From G965279355 sp965279355 (GTDB lineage Bacteria; Pseudomonadota; Alphaproteobacteria; CACIAM-22H2), in contig OZ257155.1 in NCBI GenBank assembly GCA_965279355.1, positions 1,860,001 to 1,924,000 of the forward strand: a stretch of 64,000 nt of DNA, read 5' to 3'. How positions within the stretch are numbered: the stretch's first letter is position 1; every line of letters begins with the position of its first letter. Below are positions 53,046 to 61,445 of the stretch, piece after piece. Under the pieces are notes generated by a model. The model did no database searches. It saw only the letters and a program-made list of their open reading frames with translations, and was not told the origin of the DNA. A program made the translations under genes and the position numbers.

Positions 53046-54049
53046 CGCAGCAGGCCCTGCTCTTTGTAGAAAGCCGTGGCGCCGGGATGGAGCTGCAGCG
53101 TCAGCCCGCCCAGTGCCGTATCGCGACGGATCTGCCGTCCCAGCGGATGCCCCATATCGAGCGCGCGCCGGTTGTTGGGATGCCAGAGGGCGCGGGTGAG
53201 ACCCTGCACCAGCCGGTCATCGACTTCCGCCCCGACGATCCATTGCACGCCGACGCTGATCGTCGTCGTTTCCTTCACGCCGGGATAGATCGCCGAGGGG
53301 ATCGTCGCTTCCGCGTAAAACGGACTGACTTCCAGCAGCTTCACGGCCGCAGGGCCGGCAATCGGAACAAGCGCGATATCGAGAGTCAGCGCGAGTTCGG
53401 TGATCAGCGGCGACGGCATCGCCGTTAAACAGAAGAAGGCGTCGATCTTGCCGCTCTTCAGGGCGTCCACCGCGTCGGCGTTGGTCAGGAACTGTGGCTT
53501 CAGATTGCGCTCAGGAAATCCCATCCCTTGCAGGATCGCACGCGCGGTCGCGAGCGGCCCGGAGTCGCGTTCACCGAGAGAGACGGCCTTGCCGCGGAGC
53601 TGCCGCAGCTCGCCGATATTGCTGTCGCGCCGCACGACGAGGTGCATGGGCTCGCGATAGAGTCCGGCGATCACCCGCAGATTGGGCGCCGCCTTCTGAC
53701 GAAAAATCCCGGCGCCCTTGAGCGCCCAATCCGCGACATCGGACTGGCACAGGGCGGATTCAGCCCGGCGGGTCTGCATCGCCTCGATATTGGCAACGGT
53801 GCCTGAGGTCGTCTGGGTGACGGCGATCAGCCCCGGCACGCCGCAGCTGCCGCCCCGATCGCATTCACGCGCGCCTGGCGGCGAGCTCACCAGATTGCCG
53901 ATCAGAGCACCGACGGCGAAATAACTGGAGTCCGTAGGACCGGTGGCGATACGGAAGAACCGCCCTTCCTGGCCCTGCGCCACGCGACCGCCCGACGCCA
54001 GCAAAGCCGCGCCACCTGCGATCACCGTTCGCCGCGTGAGCCAAACCAT
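53042..54049 (-). CDS. TAXI-family TRAP solute receptor, orphan
   Basis: This 335-residue protein starts at ATG 54049 with a Tat-like leader RRTVIAGGAALLASGG. TAXI hallmarks are FRIATGPTDSSYFAVGALIGNLVSSP in part, RGGSCGVPGLIAVTQTTSGTVANIEAM and the later YPGVKETTTISVGVQW. Members bind glutamate-like or other small carboxylates. No 4TM-12TM permease is next to it, so its partner is elsewhere. It overlaps the convergent GST gene by four bases. Confidence 0.9.
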   Translation of the reverse strand: MVWLTRRTVIAGGAALLASGGRVAQGQEGRFFRIATGPTDSSYFAVGALIGNLVSSPPGARECDRGGSCGVPGLIAVTQTTSGTVANIEAMQTRRAESALCQSDVADWALKGAGIFRQKAAPNLRVIAGLYREPMHLVVRRDSNIGELRQLRGKAVSLGERDSGPLATARAILQGMGFPERNLKPQFLTNADAVDALKSGKIDAFFCLTAMPSPLITELALTLDIALVPIAGPAAVKLLEVSPFYAEATIPSAIYPGVKETTTISVGVQWIVGAEVDDRLVQGLTRALWHPNNRRALDMGHPLGRQIRRDTALGGLTLQLHPGATAFYKEQGLLR

Positions 54050-54151
54050 CTCGGTTGCCCTTGGAAGCCCTGCGCCCCGCCCATCGGTGCAGGCCAAGTC
54101 TTAACCTGTATGTACTCTCGCTTTGCGGCAAATTGAAGAATTGTGTCGCGC

Positions 54152-54940
54152 TTAGACGCGCGGACTTTTCAACGCATGGATCAGAATCGACGCGGTTGCC
54201 GAGACATTCAGCGACTGAACCCAGCCGGAGCCCGGTAACATCACAATGTCGTCACATATCGCAAGGGTCGCAGGATGGAGACCGTCCTCCTCATTGCCGA
54301 GAACCAGGGCGATGGGACGGTCGCGCGGCAAAGCCTCCGGTGGCCGCGCCTTGACGCCAAGCGCCGTGCCCACGATGCGATGACTGCGGCGGAGCTGCTG
54401 AAGCATGGCGGGCAGCCGCGTCGCCCGATAGAGCTGCACGAATTCGAGGCCGCCCTCGGCCACGCGATGCGCGGCATCGGACGGGCCTGCCTGCCCCGGA
54501 TGGTCGGAGATGACGAGCCGGTCGAGGCCGAAGAACGCCAGGGTCCGGACGATGGCGCCCAGATTGTGAGGATTGCCGATGCCATCGAGGATGACCAGAA
54601 GCGGCGAGGTCTTGCCCCAGCCCGCAGCGGCTGCCGGATCGAACGCCAGCACCGGCCGTGGGCGCGCCACCGCAAGAATGCCGCCATGCAGCGGAGTGCC
54701 GGCGATGCGTCCCAGTTCTTCACCGTCGACCTGCCGGAACGGTTTGCGCGATTTGGCCAGCGCGCGGCAGAAGGGTTCGGCATCCGCGGCACGCTCGCGC
54801 ACAAAAAAGAGCCGCTCCACACGATCCGGCGAACGGGAAAAGAGTGCCGTCACCGCCGACAGGCCGCCGACCCGTGTGAATTCGTCGCGATGCTGGCGCG
54901 GCGGCGGCTTCTTCCCGCGCGGCTGGGGCCGGCCCCTCAT
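54152..54940 (-). CDS. TrmH/SpoU family RNA 2'-O-methyltransferase
   Basis: This 262-residue protein has an N-terminal L30-like substrate-binding domain and a SPOUT knot. The knot motifs are LDGIGNPHNLGAIVRT (motif 1), LVLGNEEDGL (motif 2) and MLPGSGWVQSLNVSATASILI (motif 3), which bind SAM and catalyse ribose methylation. It could be RlmB (23S G2251) or a tRNA enzyme. A basic N-terminus (RGRPQPRGKKPPPRQH) probably binds RNA. It overlaps the downstream end of the small gene at 54937 by four bases. Confidence 0.9.
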   Translation of the reverse strand: MRGRPQPRGKKPPPRQHRDEFTRVGGLSAVTALFSRSPDRVERLFFVRERAADAEPFCRALAKSRKPFRQVDGEELGRIAGTPLHGGILAVARPRPVLAFDPAAAAGWGKTSPLLVILDGIGNPHNLGAIVRTLAFFGLDRLVISDHPGQAGPSDAAHRVAEGGLEFVQLYRATRLPAMLQQLRRSHRIVGTALGVKARPPEALPRDRPIALVLGNEEDGLHPATLAICDDIVMLPGSGWVQSLNVSATASILIHALKSPRV

Positions 54941-55353
54941 GATGCCTTGGCGTTCTGGATCAGATAGTCCGCGATCTCAGCCGGTTTGGGCTTGCTCGAC
55001 GCCTCCTCGGCGCCTTCCATCATCTGCTGCACCAGCAGGCGCGACTGCACGTGCTTCAGCATCACTTTGAGGATTCCCTGGGCCCCGCGCAGCTTGGGAT
55101 AGTAACCGGGATCGGCCATCTTCTCCTTGCGGCTCAGCTTTTCAAGGACCGCTGCCTCGTCGAGGTCCGCGATTTCTTCCGCCTTCACCAGTTTCCAATC
55201 GGTTTCGCCGGCGAACGACTCCTTGTTGAAGCCGTCGATCACCGTCTCCGGATCTTCGTCCGTCACACCGACCTTGTAGAGGTGCGCCGTCAGGCCGACT
55301 TCGGCGCCCCATTTCTGGACGGCGCGGCTGCGGGCGATATAGATCTGGCTCAT
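54937..55353 (-). CDS. Small hypothetical protein, possibly GIY-YIG/T5orf172-like
   Basis: This 138-residue protein is annotated from ATG 55353 (MSQIYIARSRAVQKWGAEV). The stretch HLYKVGVTDEDPETVIDGFNKESF resembles the 'KIGVT...' strand of T5orf172-type GIY-YIG domains, but the match is weak. The remainder is helical and charged (DLDEAAVLEKLSRKEK). Its stop overlaps the TrmH-like start, so the two are coupled. Function unknown. Confidence 0.65.
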   Translation of the reverse strand: MSQIYIARSRAVQKWGAEVGLTAHLYKVGVTDEDPETVIDGFNKESFAGETDWKLVKAEEIADLDEAAVLEKLSRKEKMADPGYYPKLRGAQGILKVMLKHVQSRLLVQQMMEGAEEASSKPKPAEIADYLIQNAKAS

Positions 55354-55575
55354 CGGTGGGCTTTCGATTGCGACTGTTATTTGCGACAGGGGGTGCGACA
55401 CGAAGCGGGGTTGCACAAAGCCTGTGCGGCCCACTCATTCCACCCTTACGGCCTTGTTTAATCTCATATTTTTTGCCATCCCACAAACCCTGTGGAAATT
55501 GACACGCGCGGCGGCGGCAACGTACGGTGCCGTCTCTCAAAAACGATAAGAACACACACGGGGAACACGTCCACC

Positions 55576-56724
55576 ATGAAGCTCAGCACCGATCGCATCC
55601 TGACGACGCATGTCGGGAGTCTTCCCCGTCCGCAGAACGTGGTGGACCTGCTGTTCAAAAAGGAAAAGGACGAGCCGTATGACGCGGCCGAGCTCGAACA
55701 CGCCGTCGGCCAGGCCATCGCCGATGTCGTCGAGCGCCAGAGCAAGATCGGCATCGACGTCGTCAGCGACGGCGAGCTTAGCAAGATCGGCTACGCCACC
55801 TATATCCAGGATCGCCTCTCCGGCTTCGGCGGCCATCAGGACCGCCAAATCGCGCTGGACCTGCAGGACTATCCCGAATTCCGCAAGAAGATGGCGCTGC
55901 TGCAGGGCGTGCAGCAGTTCAAGCGTTCCTCCTGCATCGAGGCCGTGGCGATCAAGGACCGCGCGCCGCTGCAGCAGGATCTCGCGCACTTCAAGGCCGC
56001 GACCGCCAAGGCGAAGATCGTCGAAGGCTTCCTGAACTCCGCCTCGCCCGGCCTCGTCACCGCCTTCCAGCCCAACAAGTATTACAAGTCGCACGAGGAA
56101 TACGTGCAGGCCGTCGCCGATGCGATGCGCGAGGAATACGAGGCGATCGTCGCCGCCGGATTCGTGCTGCAGCTCGACTGCCCGGACCTCGCGATGGCGC
56201 GGCATACCGGCTTCCAGGCGCTGACCGAGGCGGAGTTCCTCAAGCGCGCCGAGCTCCATGTCGAGGTGATGAACGCCGCAACGAAGAACATCCCGGCATC
56301 AGCGATGCGCCTGCATATCTGCTGGGGCAACTACGAAGGCCCGCACGATCACGACATCGCGCTGGAAAAGGTGATGCGGATCCTGCTGAAGGCGAAGCCG
56401 CAGGGCATCCTCTTCGAAGCCTCGAACCCGCGGCACGAGCATGAATGGGTGGTGTGGCGCGATGCCAAGCTGCCCGACGACAAGGTGCTGATCCCCGGCG
56501 TCATCGATTCCTGCAGCAACTATGTCGAGCATCCCGAACTCGTGGCGCAGCGCATCGAGCGCTTCACCGCCATCGTCGGCCGCGAGCGCGTGCTGGCCGG
56601 CAGCGACTGCGGCTTCGGCACCTTTGCCGGCTACGGCAAGATGGACCCGGAGATTTCGTACAAGAAACTGGGCTCGATGGTCGAAGGCGCCCGGATCGCT
56701 TCAAAGCGGCTCTGGAAGCACTGA
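55576..56724 (+). CDS. MetE-like (cobalamin-independent methionine synthase II family) protein
   Basis: This 382-residue protein has a single barrel resembling the C-terminal half of MetE. It begins LTTHVGSLPRP, contains GIDVVSDGELSK, LQLDCPDLAMARHT, the zinc-site HICWGNYEGPH and GSDCGFGTF. Such one-domain members catalyse methyl or alkyl thiol transfers, but few are characterised; epoxyalkane:coenzyme M transferase is one relative. It stands alone. A MetF-like gene lies 2 kb away and might share one-carbon chemistry. Confidence 0.88.
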   Translation: MKLSTDRILTTHVGSLPRPQNVVDLLFKKEKDEPYDAAELEHAVGQAIADVVERQSKIGIDVVSDGELSKIGYATYIQDRLSGFGGHQDRQIALDLQDYPEFRKKMALLQGVQQFKRSSCIEAVAIKDRAPLQQDLAHFKAATAKAKIVEGFLNSASPGLVTAFQPNKYYKSHEEYVQAVADAMREEYEAIVAAGFVLQLDCPDLAMARHTGFQALTEAEFLKRAELHVEVMNAATKNIPASAMRLHICWGNYEGPHDHDIALEKVMRILLKAKPQGILFEASNPRHEHEWVVWRDAKLPDDKVLIPGVIDSCSNYVEHPELVAQRIERFTAIVGRERVLAGSDCGFGTFAGYGKMDPEISYKKLGSMVEGARIASKRLWKH

Positions 56725-56762
56725 CCGTCAGCGCCGCGCGCGCAACTTCATCAAGCACCATT

Positions 56763-56872
56763 GTCATCCCAGCGAAAGCTGGGACCCAGCCGTTGGGTGG
56801 CCGCCACGAAAGCCAGCCAGCGTGACTGCTTAAAGTCAGCACCACATGGGCCCCAGCTTTCGCTGGGGTGAC
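56763..56872. repeat. Paired hairpin repeats between convergent genes
   Basis: GTCATCCCAGCGAAAGCTGGG (56763 onward; only the first bases given) and its near reverse complement ending at 56872 form a 110-base inverted repeat. Each arm is itself a hairpin with stem CCCAGC and loop GAAA or TTTC. A T-rich tract follows. It sits between converging genes and probably terminates both transcripts. Confidence 0.7.
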
Positions 56873-56883
56873 AGTTATTTTTC

Positions 56884-58128
56884 TTAGCGCCGACTCATCG
56901 TCGTCTTCGACAGGTCGACCTCGGCGAACAGCGCGTTGGTCAGGTTCGCGCCGGTCAGGTTAGCGCCGGCCATACGCGCGCCGCGCAGCGTGGCGCCCGT
57001 CAGGTCGGCCGAGCGCATATCCGTGCCTTCAAGATTGGCGAACCACAGGCGGCCGCTGCGGGTGCCGTCCGCGGTCTTCAGCTCCACCGGCCCGAGATTG
57101 ATCCGCATCAGCGCCGCGTCGGCCAGATTGGCCTCGTGAAGGTCCGCGCCGCCAAGATCGGCATCGACCAGGCTCGCGCGGCTGAGGTCGGCGCCGGTCA
57201 ATGTCGCCATCACCAGCAGGCAGCCGTTGAGGCGCGCCTTGTGCAGCCGCGTGGCCGTGAGATTGGCGCCGCTGAGATCCGCACCCGACAGATCGATCCC
57301 CGTCATGTCGCGGTTGGAAAAATCCGCCCGCACCCCTTCGCCGCCGCCGCTGCCGATCCACAGATCGTGATCGTGAATCGCCTTCTGGATATCCGGCGGA
57401 AAACTGTCGAGGCTCTTCAGCATGACCGCGCCGTTCAGATTGGCACCGGTGAAATCGGCGCCCTCCATGGCAGCCCGGCGCAGGATCGCACCGCGCAGGT
57501 CGGCATTCTTCAGGTTGGCGCGGGTAAGGTTGCTGGCCGTGAGGTTGGCGCCCTTCATCTTGGCCGATGACAGGTTGGCGTCGGTCAGATTGGCGCCGCT
57601 GAGATCGGCCGCATGCAGCACGGCCCCCGACATGTTGGCGCCGATCGCCGAAACGCCCGCCATGTTCGAATCCGACAGATCGGCGTCGGAGAGATCGGCC
57701 TGGTTGAGTTGCGCGTTGTCGAGGTAGGCGCCGGACAGATCGGAATTGGTGATCGCGGTCACCACGCCCATCTGCGTGCTCGATGTCATCAGGCCTGGAC
57801 GCAGATCCGCCTCGCGCAGATCGGCCCGGCTCATCGTGGCGCCGCGCAGCCGGCTACCGCGCAAATCCGCGCGCATCAGGCTGGCCTGGGTCAGGTCCGC
57901 GTTCTCGAAATTCGCGCCGAACAGATCGGCAAGGCTGAAATCGGCCTCGGCAAGTGATGAGCCGGTAAAATCGACGCCGGCCATCACCGCGGATTTCAGG
58001 CGAATTTTGCTCAGCTTGAGGCCGGCAAGTTTCGCTTCCTTAAGATTTGCACGGGCCCCGCCCTCGCGACCGTCCAGGAACATCTGGTGCTTTTTGACGA
58101 TGCCAACGAACTGTTCAGGCGTCATCAT
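56884..58128 (-). CDS. Pentapeptide-repeat protein with two modules
   Basis: This 414-residue protein is made almost wholly of A(D/N)LxX pentapeptides forming a right-handed quadrilateral beta-helix. Both modules open with a similar cap: KKHQMFLDGREGGARANL at the N-terminus and HDHDLWIGSGGGEGVRADF near residue 255. This suggests an internal duplication. No signal peptide or membrane anchor is visible. Functions of such proteins range from gyrase protection to scaffolding; none can be assigned. Confidence 0.9.
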   Translation of the reverse strand: MMTPEQFVGIVKKHQMFLDGREGGARANLKEAKLAGLKLSKIRLKSAVMAGVDFTGSSLAEADFSLADLFGANFENADLTQASLMRADLRGSRLRGATMSRADLREADLRPGLMTSSTQMGVVTAITNSDLSGAYLDNAQLNQADLSDADLSDSNMAGVSAIGANMSGAVLHAADLSGANLTDANLSSAKMKGANLTASNLTRANLKNADLRGAILRRAAMEGADFTGANLNGAVMLKSLDSFPPDIQKAIHDHDLWIGSGGGEGVRADFSNRDMTGIDLSGADLSGANLTATRLHKARLNGCLLVMATLTGADLSRASLVDADLGGADLHEANLADAALMRINLGPVELKTADGTRSGRLWFANLEGTDMRSADLTGATLRGARMAGANLTGANLTNALFAEVDLSKTTMSRR

Positions 58129-58384
58129 TTTCAGCGAACTGCCCTGTGCGACGTCGTCCTGCCGGAGCAGAACAAATTAATATCTTTAGGCTGGCGGCTA
58201 GCTCACCTGACACTGTTTGTAACATGCCGCTCCGCGACGACAACAGACATGTGCCGGTGGCGCGCCTGCACCTGTATGTGTCGGGCAGCCGGGATAGCTG
58301 CCGATATTCACATTAATACTTTCGATTAGCTGCCCCGTTGCACGGAGGCAGGCACTATCCACGCACACATTCCGGACGAGAGAC

Positions 58385-58798
58385 ATGGAAAATCCGGCAC
58401 AAACCGGCAAACACTCCAAGGTCATCCTTGGCGTGGATGACAGCCCCGAGGACCTCGCATTTCTCAACATCACGTTGAGCAGCGCGGGCTACACGTTCAT
58501 GAGCGCCGCCAACGGCGTGGAGTGCCTGTCGCTTGTACTCCGCGTAATGCCCCGCCTTATCCTGCTCGACGTCCAGATGCCGAACTTCGACGGTTACGAA
58601 GTCTGCCGCCGGCTGCGCAAAATGCGGCAGGTGCGCGAGATCCCCGTCGCATTTCTGACCGCCCGCAAGACGGGCCCTGACGTGAAGGAAGGCCGGGCGG
58701 CCGGCGGCAACGACTTCATCATAAAGCCGATTGAGCGTGGGCCGCTCCTCGAACGCGTCCAGTATTGGATGAGCCGGCGCCCTAAGATCGCCGCCTAG
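58385..58798 (+). CDS. Receiver-only response regulator
   Basis: This 137-residue protein consists of a REC domain alone. Acidic residues Asp18-Asp19, phospho-acceptor Asp62 (LLDVQMP), Thr92 and Lys114 (KP) are all present, so it can be phosphorylated. It has no output domain, like CheY or DivK. No kinase is adjacent. The divergent 256-base gap with the pentapeptide gene contains no recognisable gene and is presumably its promoter region. Confidence 0.92.
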   Translation: MENPAQTGKHSKVILGVDDSPEDLAFLNITLSSAGYTFMSAANGVECLSLVLRVMPRLILLDVQMPNFDGYEVCRRLRKMRQVREIPVAFLTARKTGPDVKEGRAAGGNDFIIKPIERGPLLERVQYWMSRRPKIAA

Positions 58799-58828
58799 CC
58801 GTTCGCTGCGATCGCCGCAGCCTGTTCG

Positions 58829-59749
58829 CTATCGCGTGGCGAGCGTCTTGCCGGCAACGCCCGACGTCGCGATCACTTCAGGAATCGCCGAAGGGTTGAC
58901 CGGCGCCATGATATGCGCGCCGCCGATGCCGGGGATTTCGGCAAGTTCCTGCATGAACTCGGCGCACATCTTCTTGCCCTCGACCTTCGGATCGGCCGCC
59001 TGCTCGAGGCGGGCGACAATGGAATCCGGGATCAGCGTGCCGAACAGCTTCTCGCGCATCCAGATCGCGGATTTCGCCGACGGGATCGGGCATACGCCGA
59101 TCAGGATGCGCAGGTTCTGCGCAATGCCGAGATCGAGCAGACGCGCGGCATAGCGCCGCACCACGCCGGCATCCATGCAGAACTGCGTCTGGATGAAGTC
59201 GGCACCGGCATCGACCTTGGCCTTCAGGCTCTTGGGATTCCAGTCGGCCGGCGGATCGACCGGCACGTCGGTCGCGCCAAGCACGAAATCGAGCGGGCCC
59301 TTGATCTCGGTCCCGGGCGGCAGCTTGTGTTCCTTGCGCATCTTGTCGGCAACCGCGAGCAGGCCCTGGCTGTTCAGGTCGAAGACCGGCTTGGCATCGG
59401 GCTGATCGCCGGCTTTGGGATCGTCGCCGGTGAGGAACAGCAGGTTCTGGAGGCCGAATGCCGACGCGCCGATCAGGTCGCTCTGCAGCGCGATGCGGTT
59501 ACGGTCGCGGCAGGCCATCTGCAGGATCGGCTCGATGCCGCTCTGCAACAGGAAATGCGAGGCGACGATGGTGGCCATGTGCGCCTTGGCGCTGGCACCG
59601 TCGGTGACGTTGACCGCCGTCACCAGCCCCTTGAGCGGCGCGGCCTTGGCCAGGAAATCGGTGGGGTCGGTCGACACCGGCGGCGTCAGCTCGGCGGTGA
59701 CCACGAACTTGCCACCCTTCAGACTCTCGCCCAGCTTGCTCGACGCCAT
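58829..59749 (-). CDS. metF: Methylenetetrahydrofolate reductase-like protein
   Basis: This is a 306-residue TIM-barrel flavoprotein of the MetF family. It begins MASSKLGESLKGGKFVVTAELTPP, where the Glu-Leu-Thr-Pro-Pro is the catalytic-Glu strand. ILQMACRDRNRIALQSDLIGA and LFLTGDDPKAGD are family signatures. Members reduce methylene-THF to methyl-THF or, in some aromatic O-demethylation pathways, run in reverse. It lies at the downstream end of the aromatic cluster. Confidence 0.88.
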   Translation of the reverse strand: MASSKLGESLKGGKFVVTAELTPPVSTDPTDFLAKAAPLKGLVTAVNVTDGASAKAHMATIVASHFLLQSGIEPILQMACRDRNRIALQSDLIGASAFGLQNLLFLTGDDPKAGDQPDAKPVFDLNSQGLLAVADKMRKEHKLPPGTEIKGPLDFVLGATDVPVDPPADWNPKSLKAKVDAGADFIQTQFCMDAGVVRRYAARLLDLGIAQNLRILIGVCPIPSAKSAIWMREKLFGTLIPDSIVARLEQAADPKVEGKKMCAEFMQELAEIPGIGGAHIMAPVNPSAIPEVIATSGVAGKTLATR

Positions 59750-59846
59750 GATGGTTCCTTCCCTCAAATGACTGACTTGATACGGCACGGGGCCGGTAGC
59801 GGAAATACTCCGCCGCCGACCCCGCTTCGTTTGCTCGCAGACGCTC

Positions 59847-60833
59847 TTACTTGAACGCGCGCGTATAGACCTTCTTGGCGTTGCCTTCGAAGATCTTCTT
59901 CTTGTCCTCGGCCGTAAGCGCCTCGATGCTTTCGATGACCGGCTTCAGGTCGTCGAAGTCGCGCTTGGTCACCGGATCGAATGCCGAGCCCGTGCCCGGA
60001 CGCTCGGTGCCGAACATGACGTTGTCGGTGCCCAGCACCTTGAACGTGAACTCGAGCGCTTCCTTGGAGTAGTTGCACGTATCGTAATAGAGCTTGCGCA
60101 TCTTGAGATCGAAGCTCTCCTCGCCCTTGCGGCGTGCGACCCACGACCGGAAGCGGCCCATGTGGAACGGAATGGCGCCGCCGGTGTGCGACACGACGAT
60201 CTTCAGGGTCGGGAAGTCCTTGAACACATTCGAATCGAGCAGCGAGATGATCGAGATGCTCTCTTCGTTCAGGAACTTCAGCGTGTACTGCTCGCGCGGA
60301 TGGCAGGAGCTGGCCGAATGGATCAGTGCCGGCATATCGAGCTCGACCATCTTCTCGTAGAGCGGATACCAGAACTTGTCGCCCATGCCCGGCGGCGGCA
60401 GGGTCTCGCCTTCGGTCGGGTCCGGATTGATGAGACAGCCGACGAAGCCCATCTTCGCGCAGCGCTCCAGCTCGGCGATCGAGTTCTTCGGGCTCTCGTC
60501 GCGGAACTGCGGCAGACCGCAGACGGCGCGGAAGCGGGTCGGGTACAGCTCGATCACGCGCGCGATCAGGTCGTTCATGTAGTGCGTCCACGCACCGGTG
60601 ACGCTCGACGGCTTCAGCGAGTGAAGGGCGGCGTAGGGACGCGGCGAGATGAACTGGATGTCGGTGCCGACCTTGTCCATGTTGACGATGTGCTTGTCGG
60701 TCACCGCCTTGAGGATGTCGTCGGACGGGATCTTGCCCGGCTCCATCGGATTGGTGCGGCTGGCAACGATGCTCGCCATCTTGGCCCATGCCGCTTCCGG
60801 CATGACGACGTGGGCATGTGAATCGATAATCAT
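59847..60833 (-). CDS. Amidohydrolase, 4-oxalomesaconate hydratase (LigJ)-like
   Basis: This 328-residue TIM-barrel metal enzyme begins MIIDSHAHV with His6 and His8. Further ligand candidates are His172 (IHSAS) and Glu277 (MFGTERPG). An His-His-His-Glu set with this spacing is what I recall for LigJ, which hydrates 4-oxalomesaconate after ring cleavage. Decarboxylases of the ACMSD family are the alternative; they usually have Asp instead of Glu. The neighbouring dioxygenase supports a hydratase. Confidence 0.8.
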   Translation of the reverse strand: MIIDSHAHVVMPEAAWAKMASIVASRTNPMEPGKIPSDDILKAVTDKHIVNMDKVGTDIQFISPRPYAALHSLKPSSVTGAWTHYMNDLIARVIELYPTRFRAVCGLPQFRDESPKNSIAELERCAKMGFVGCLINPDPTEGETLPPPGMGDKFWYPLYEKMVELDMPALIHSASSCHPREQYTLKFLNEESISIISLLDSNVFKDFPTLKIVVSHTGGAIPFHMGRFRSWVARRKGEESFDLKMRKLYYDTCNYSKEALEFTFKVLGTDNVMFGTERPGTGSAFDPVTKRDFDDLKPVIESIEALTAEDKKKIFEGNAKKVYTRAFK

Positions 60834-60839
60834 CTTTCT

Positions 60840-61223
60840 TTACTCCTTGGCGACAGCGAGTGCTTCGAGTTGCAACAACATTCCACCGCGCAGCGGCAGC
60901 ACGAGGGCGTGCCGCGCCGGACGGTGATGGTGATCGGGATACCATTCGAGCCAGGGCTGGTTGATGGCGGCGCGATGCGCCTCATCGGCGAGGAACACCG
61001 TCATCTTGAGGATGTCGCCCCGGTCTAGGCCTGCGACCTTGAGAATGGCTTCGAGATTGGCGAACGCATTTTTCGCCTGGGTTTCGGCATCCGCCGGCAT
61101 CTTGCCGGTGGCGGGGTCCTTCCCGTTGACGCCCCCGGTGGCAACCATGTTGCCGATCTGGCACGCATTGGGGATCGGCACAGAGTGCTCGGCGCCCGGG
61201 ATATCGATGCTTTTCTGACGCAT
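60840..61223 (-). CDS. RidA-family (YjgF) protein
   Basis: This 127-residue protein is annotated from ATG 61223. It has the Rid fold: VPIPNACQIGNMVATGGVNGKDPATGKM, in part, AFANLEAILKVAG and a C-terminal PARHALVLPL with the conserved Arg of RidA-type imine deaminases. In catabolic clusters such proteins often process enamine or imine intermediates or act as tautomerase-like partners. The gene lies six bases before the LigJ-like gene. Confidence 0.88.
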   Translation of the reverse strand: MRQKSIDIPGAEHSVPIPNACQIGNMVATGGVNGKDPATGKMPADAETQAKNAFANLEAILKVAGLDRGDILKMTVFLADEAHRAAINQPWLEWYPDHHHRPARHALVLPLRGGMLLQLEALAVAKE

Positions 61224-61401
61224 CCGGTCCTCCATCTATGCGGGACTTCCACTGCTCAGGAAACGCGCAGCCATCGCCGGTTCACCGCCGATCGCCTTGC
61301 GCCAACCCGTTATGTGGAAGCCACCCCGCGTGGTTTTCTAGTTTCCGACCGCCGGCCTGTCGAGAAGAACTTTGCCGACGACCCCTGACCGCAACGAGAG
61401 C

Positions 61402-61431
61402 GGCAAAGCGGCGTCAAAACCCCGCTTTGCC
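61402..61431 (-). terminator. Hairpin after the extradiol dioxygenase gene
   Basis: GGCAAAGCGG (61402-61411) pairs with CCGCTTTGCC (61422-61431), a perfect 10-base stem with a 10-base loop, 14 bases downstream of the dioxygenase stop on the minus strand. No U-tract follows, so termination would be partial. The rest of the 220-base gap to the RidA gene shows no gene. Confidence 0.45.
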
Positions 61432-61445
61432 CACCCGGTTTTTCT

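Noticed and set aside
58385..58798. Receiver-only protein as the partner of the histidine kinase at 4340
   Set aside because: They are more than 50 kb apart and nothing in the sequence links them.
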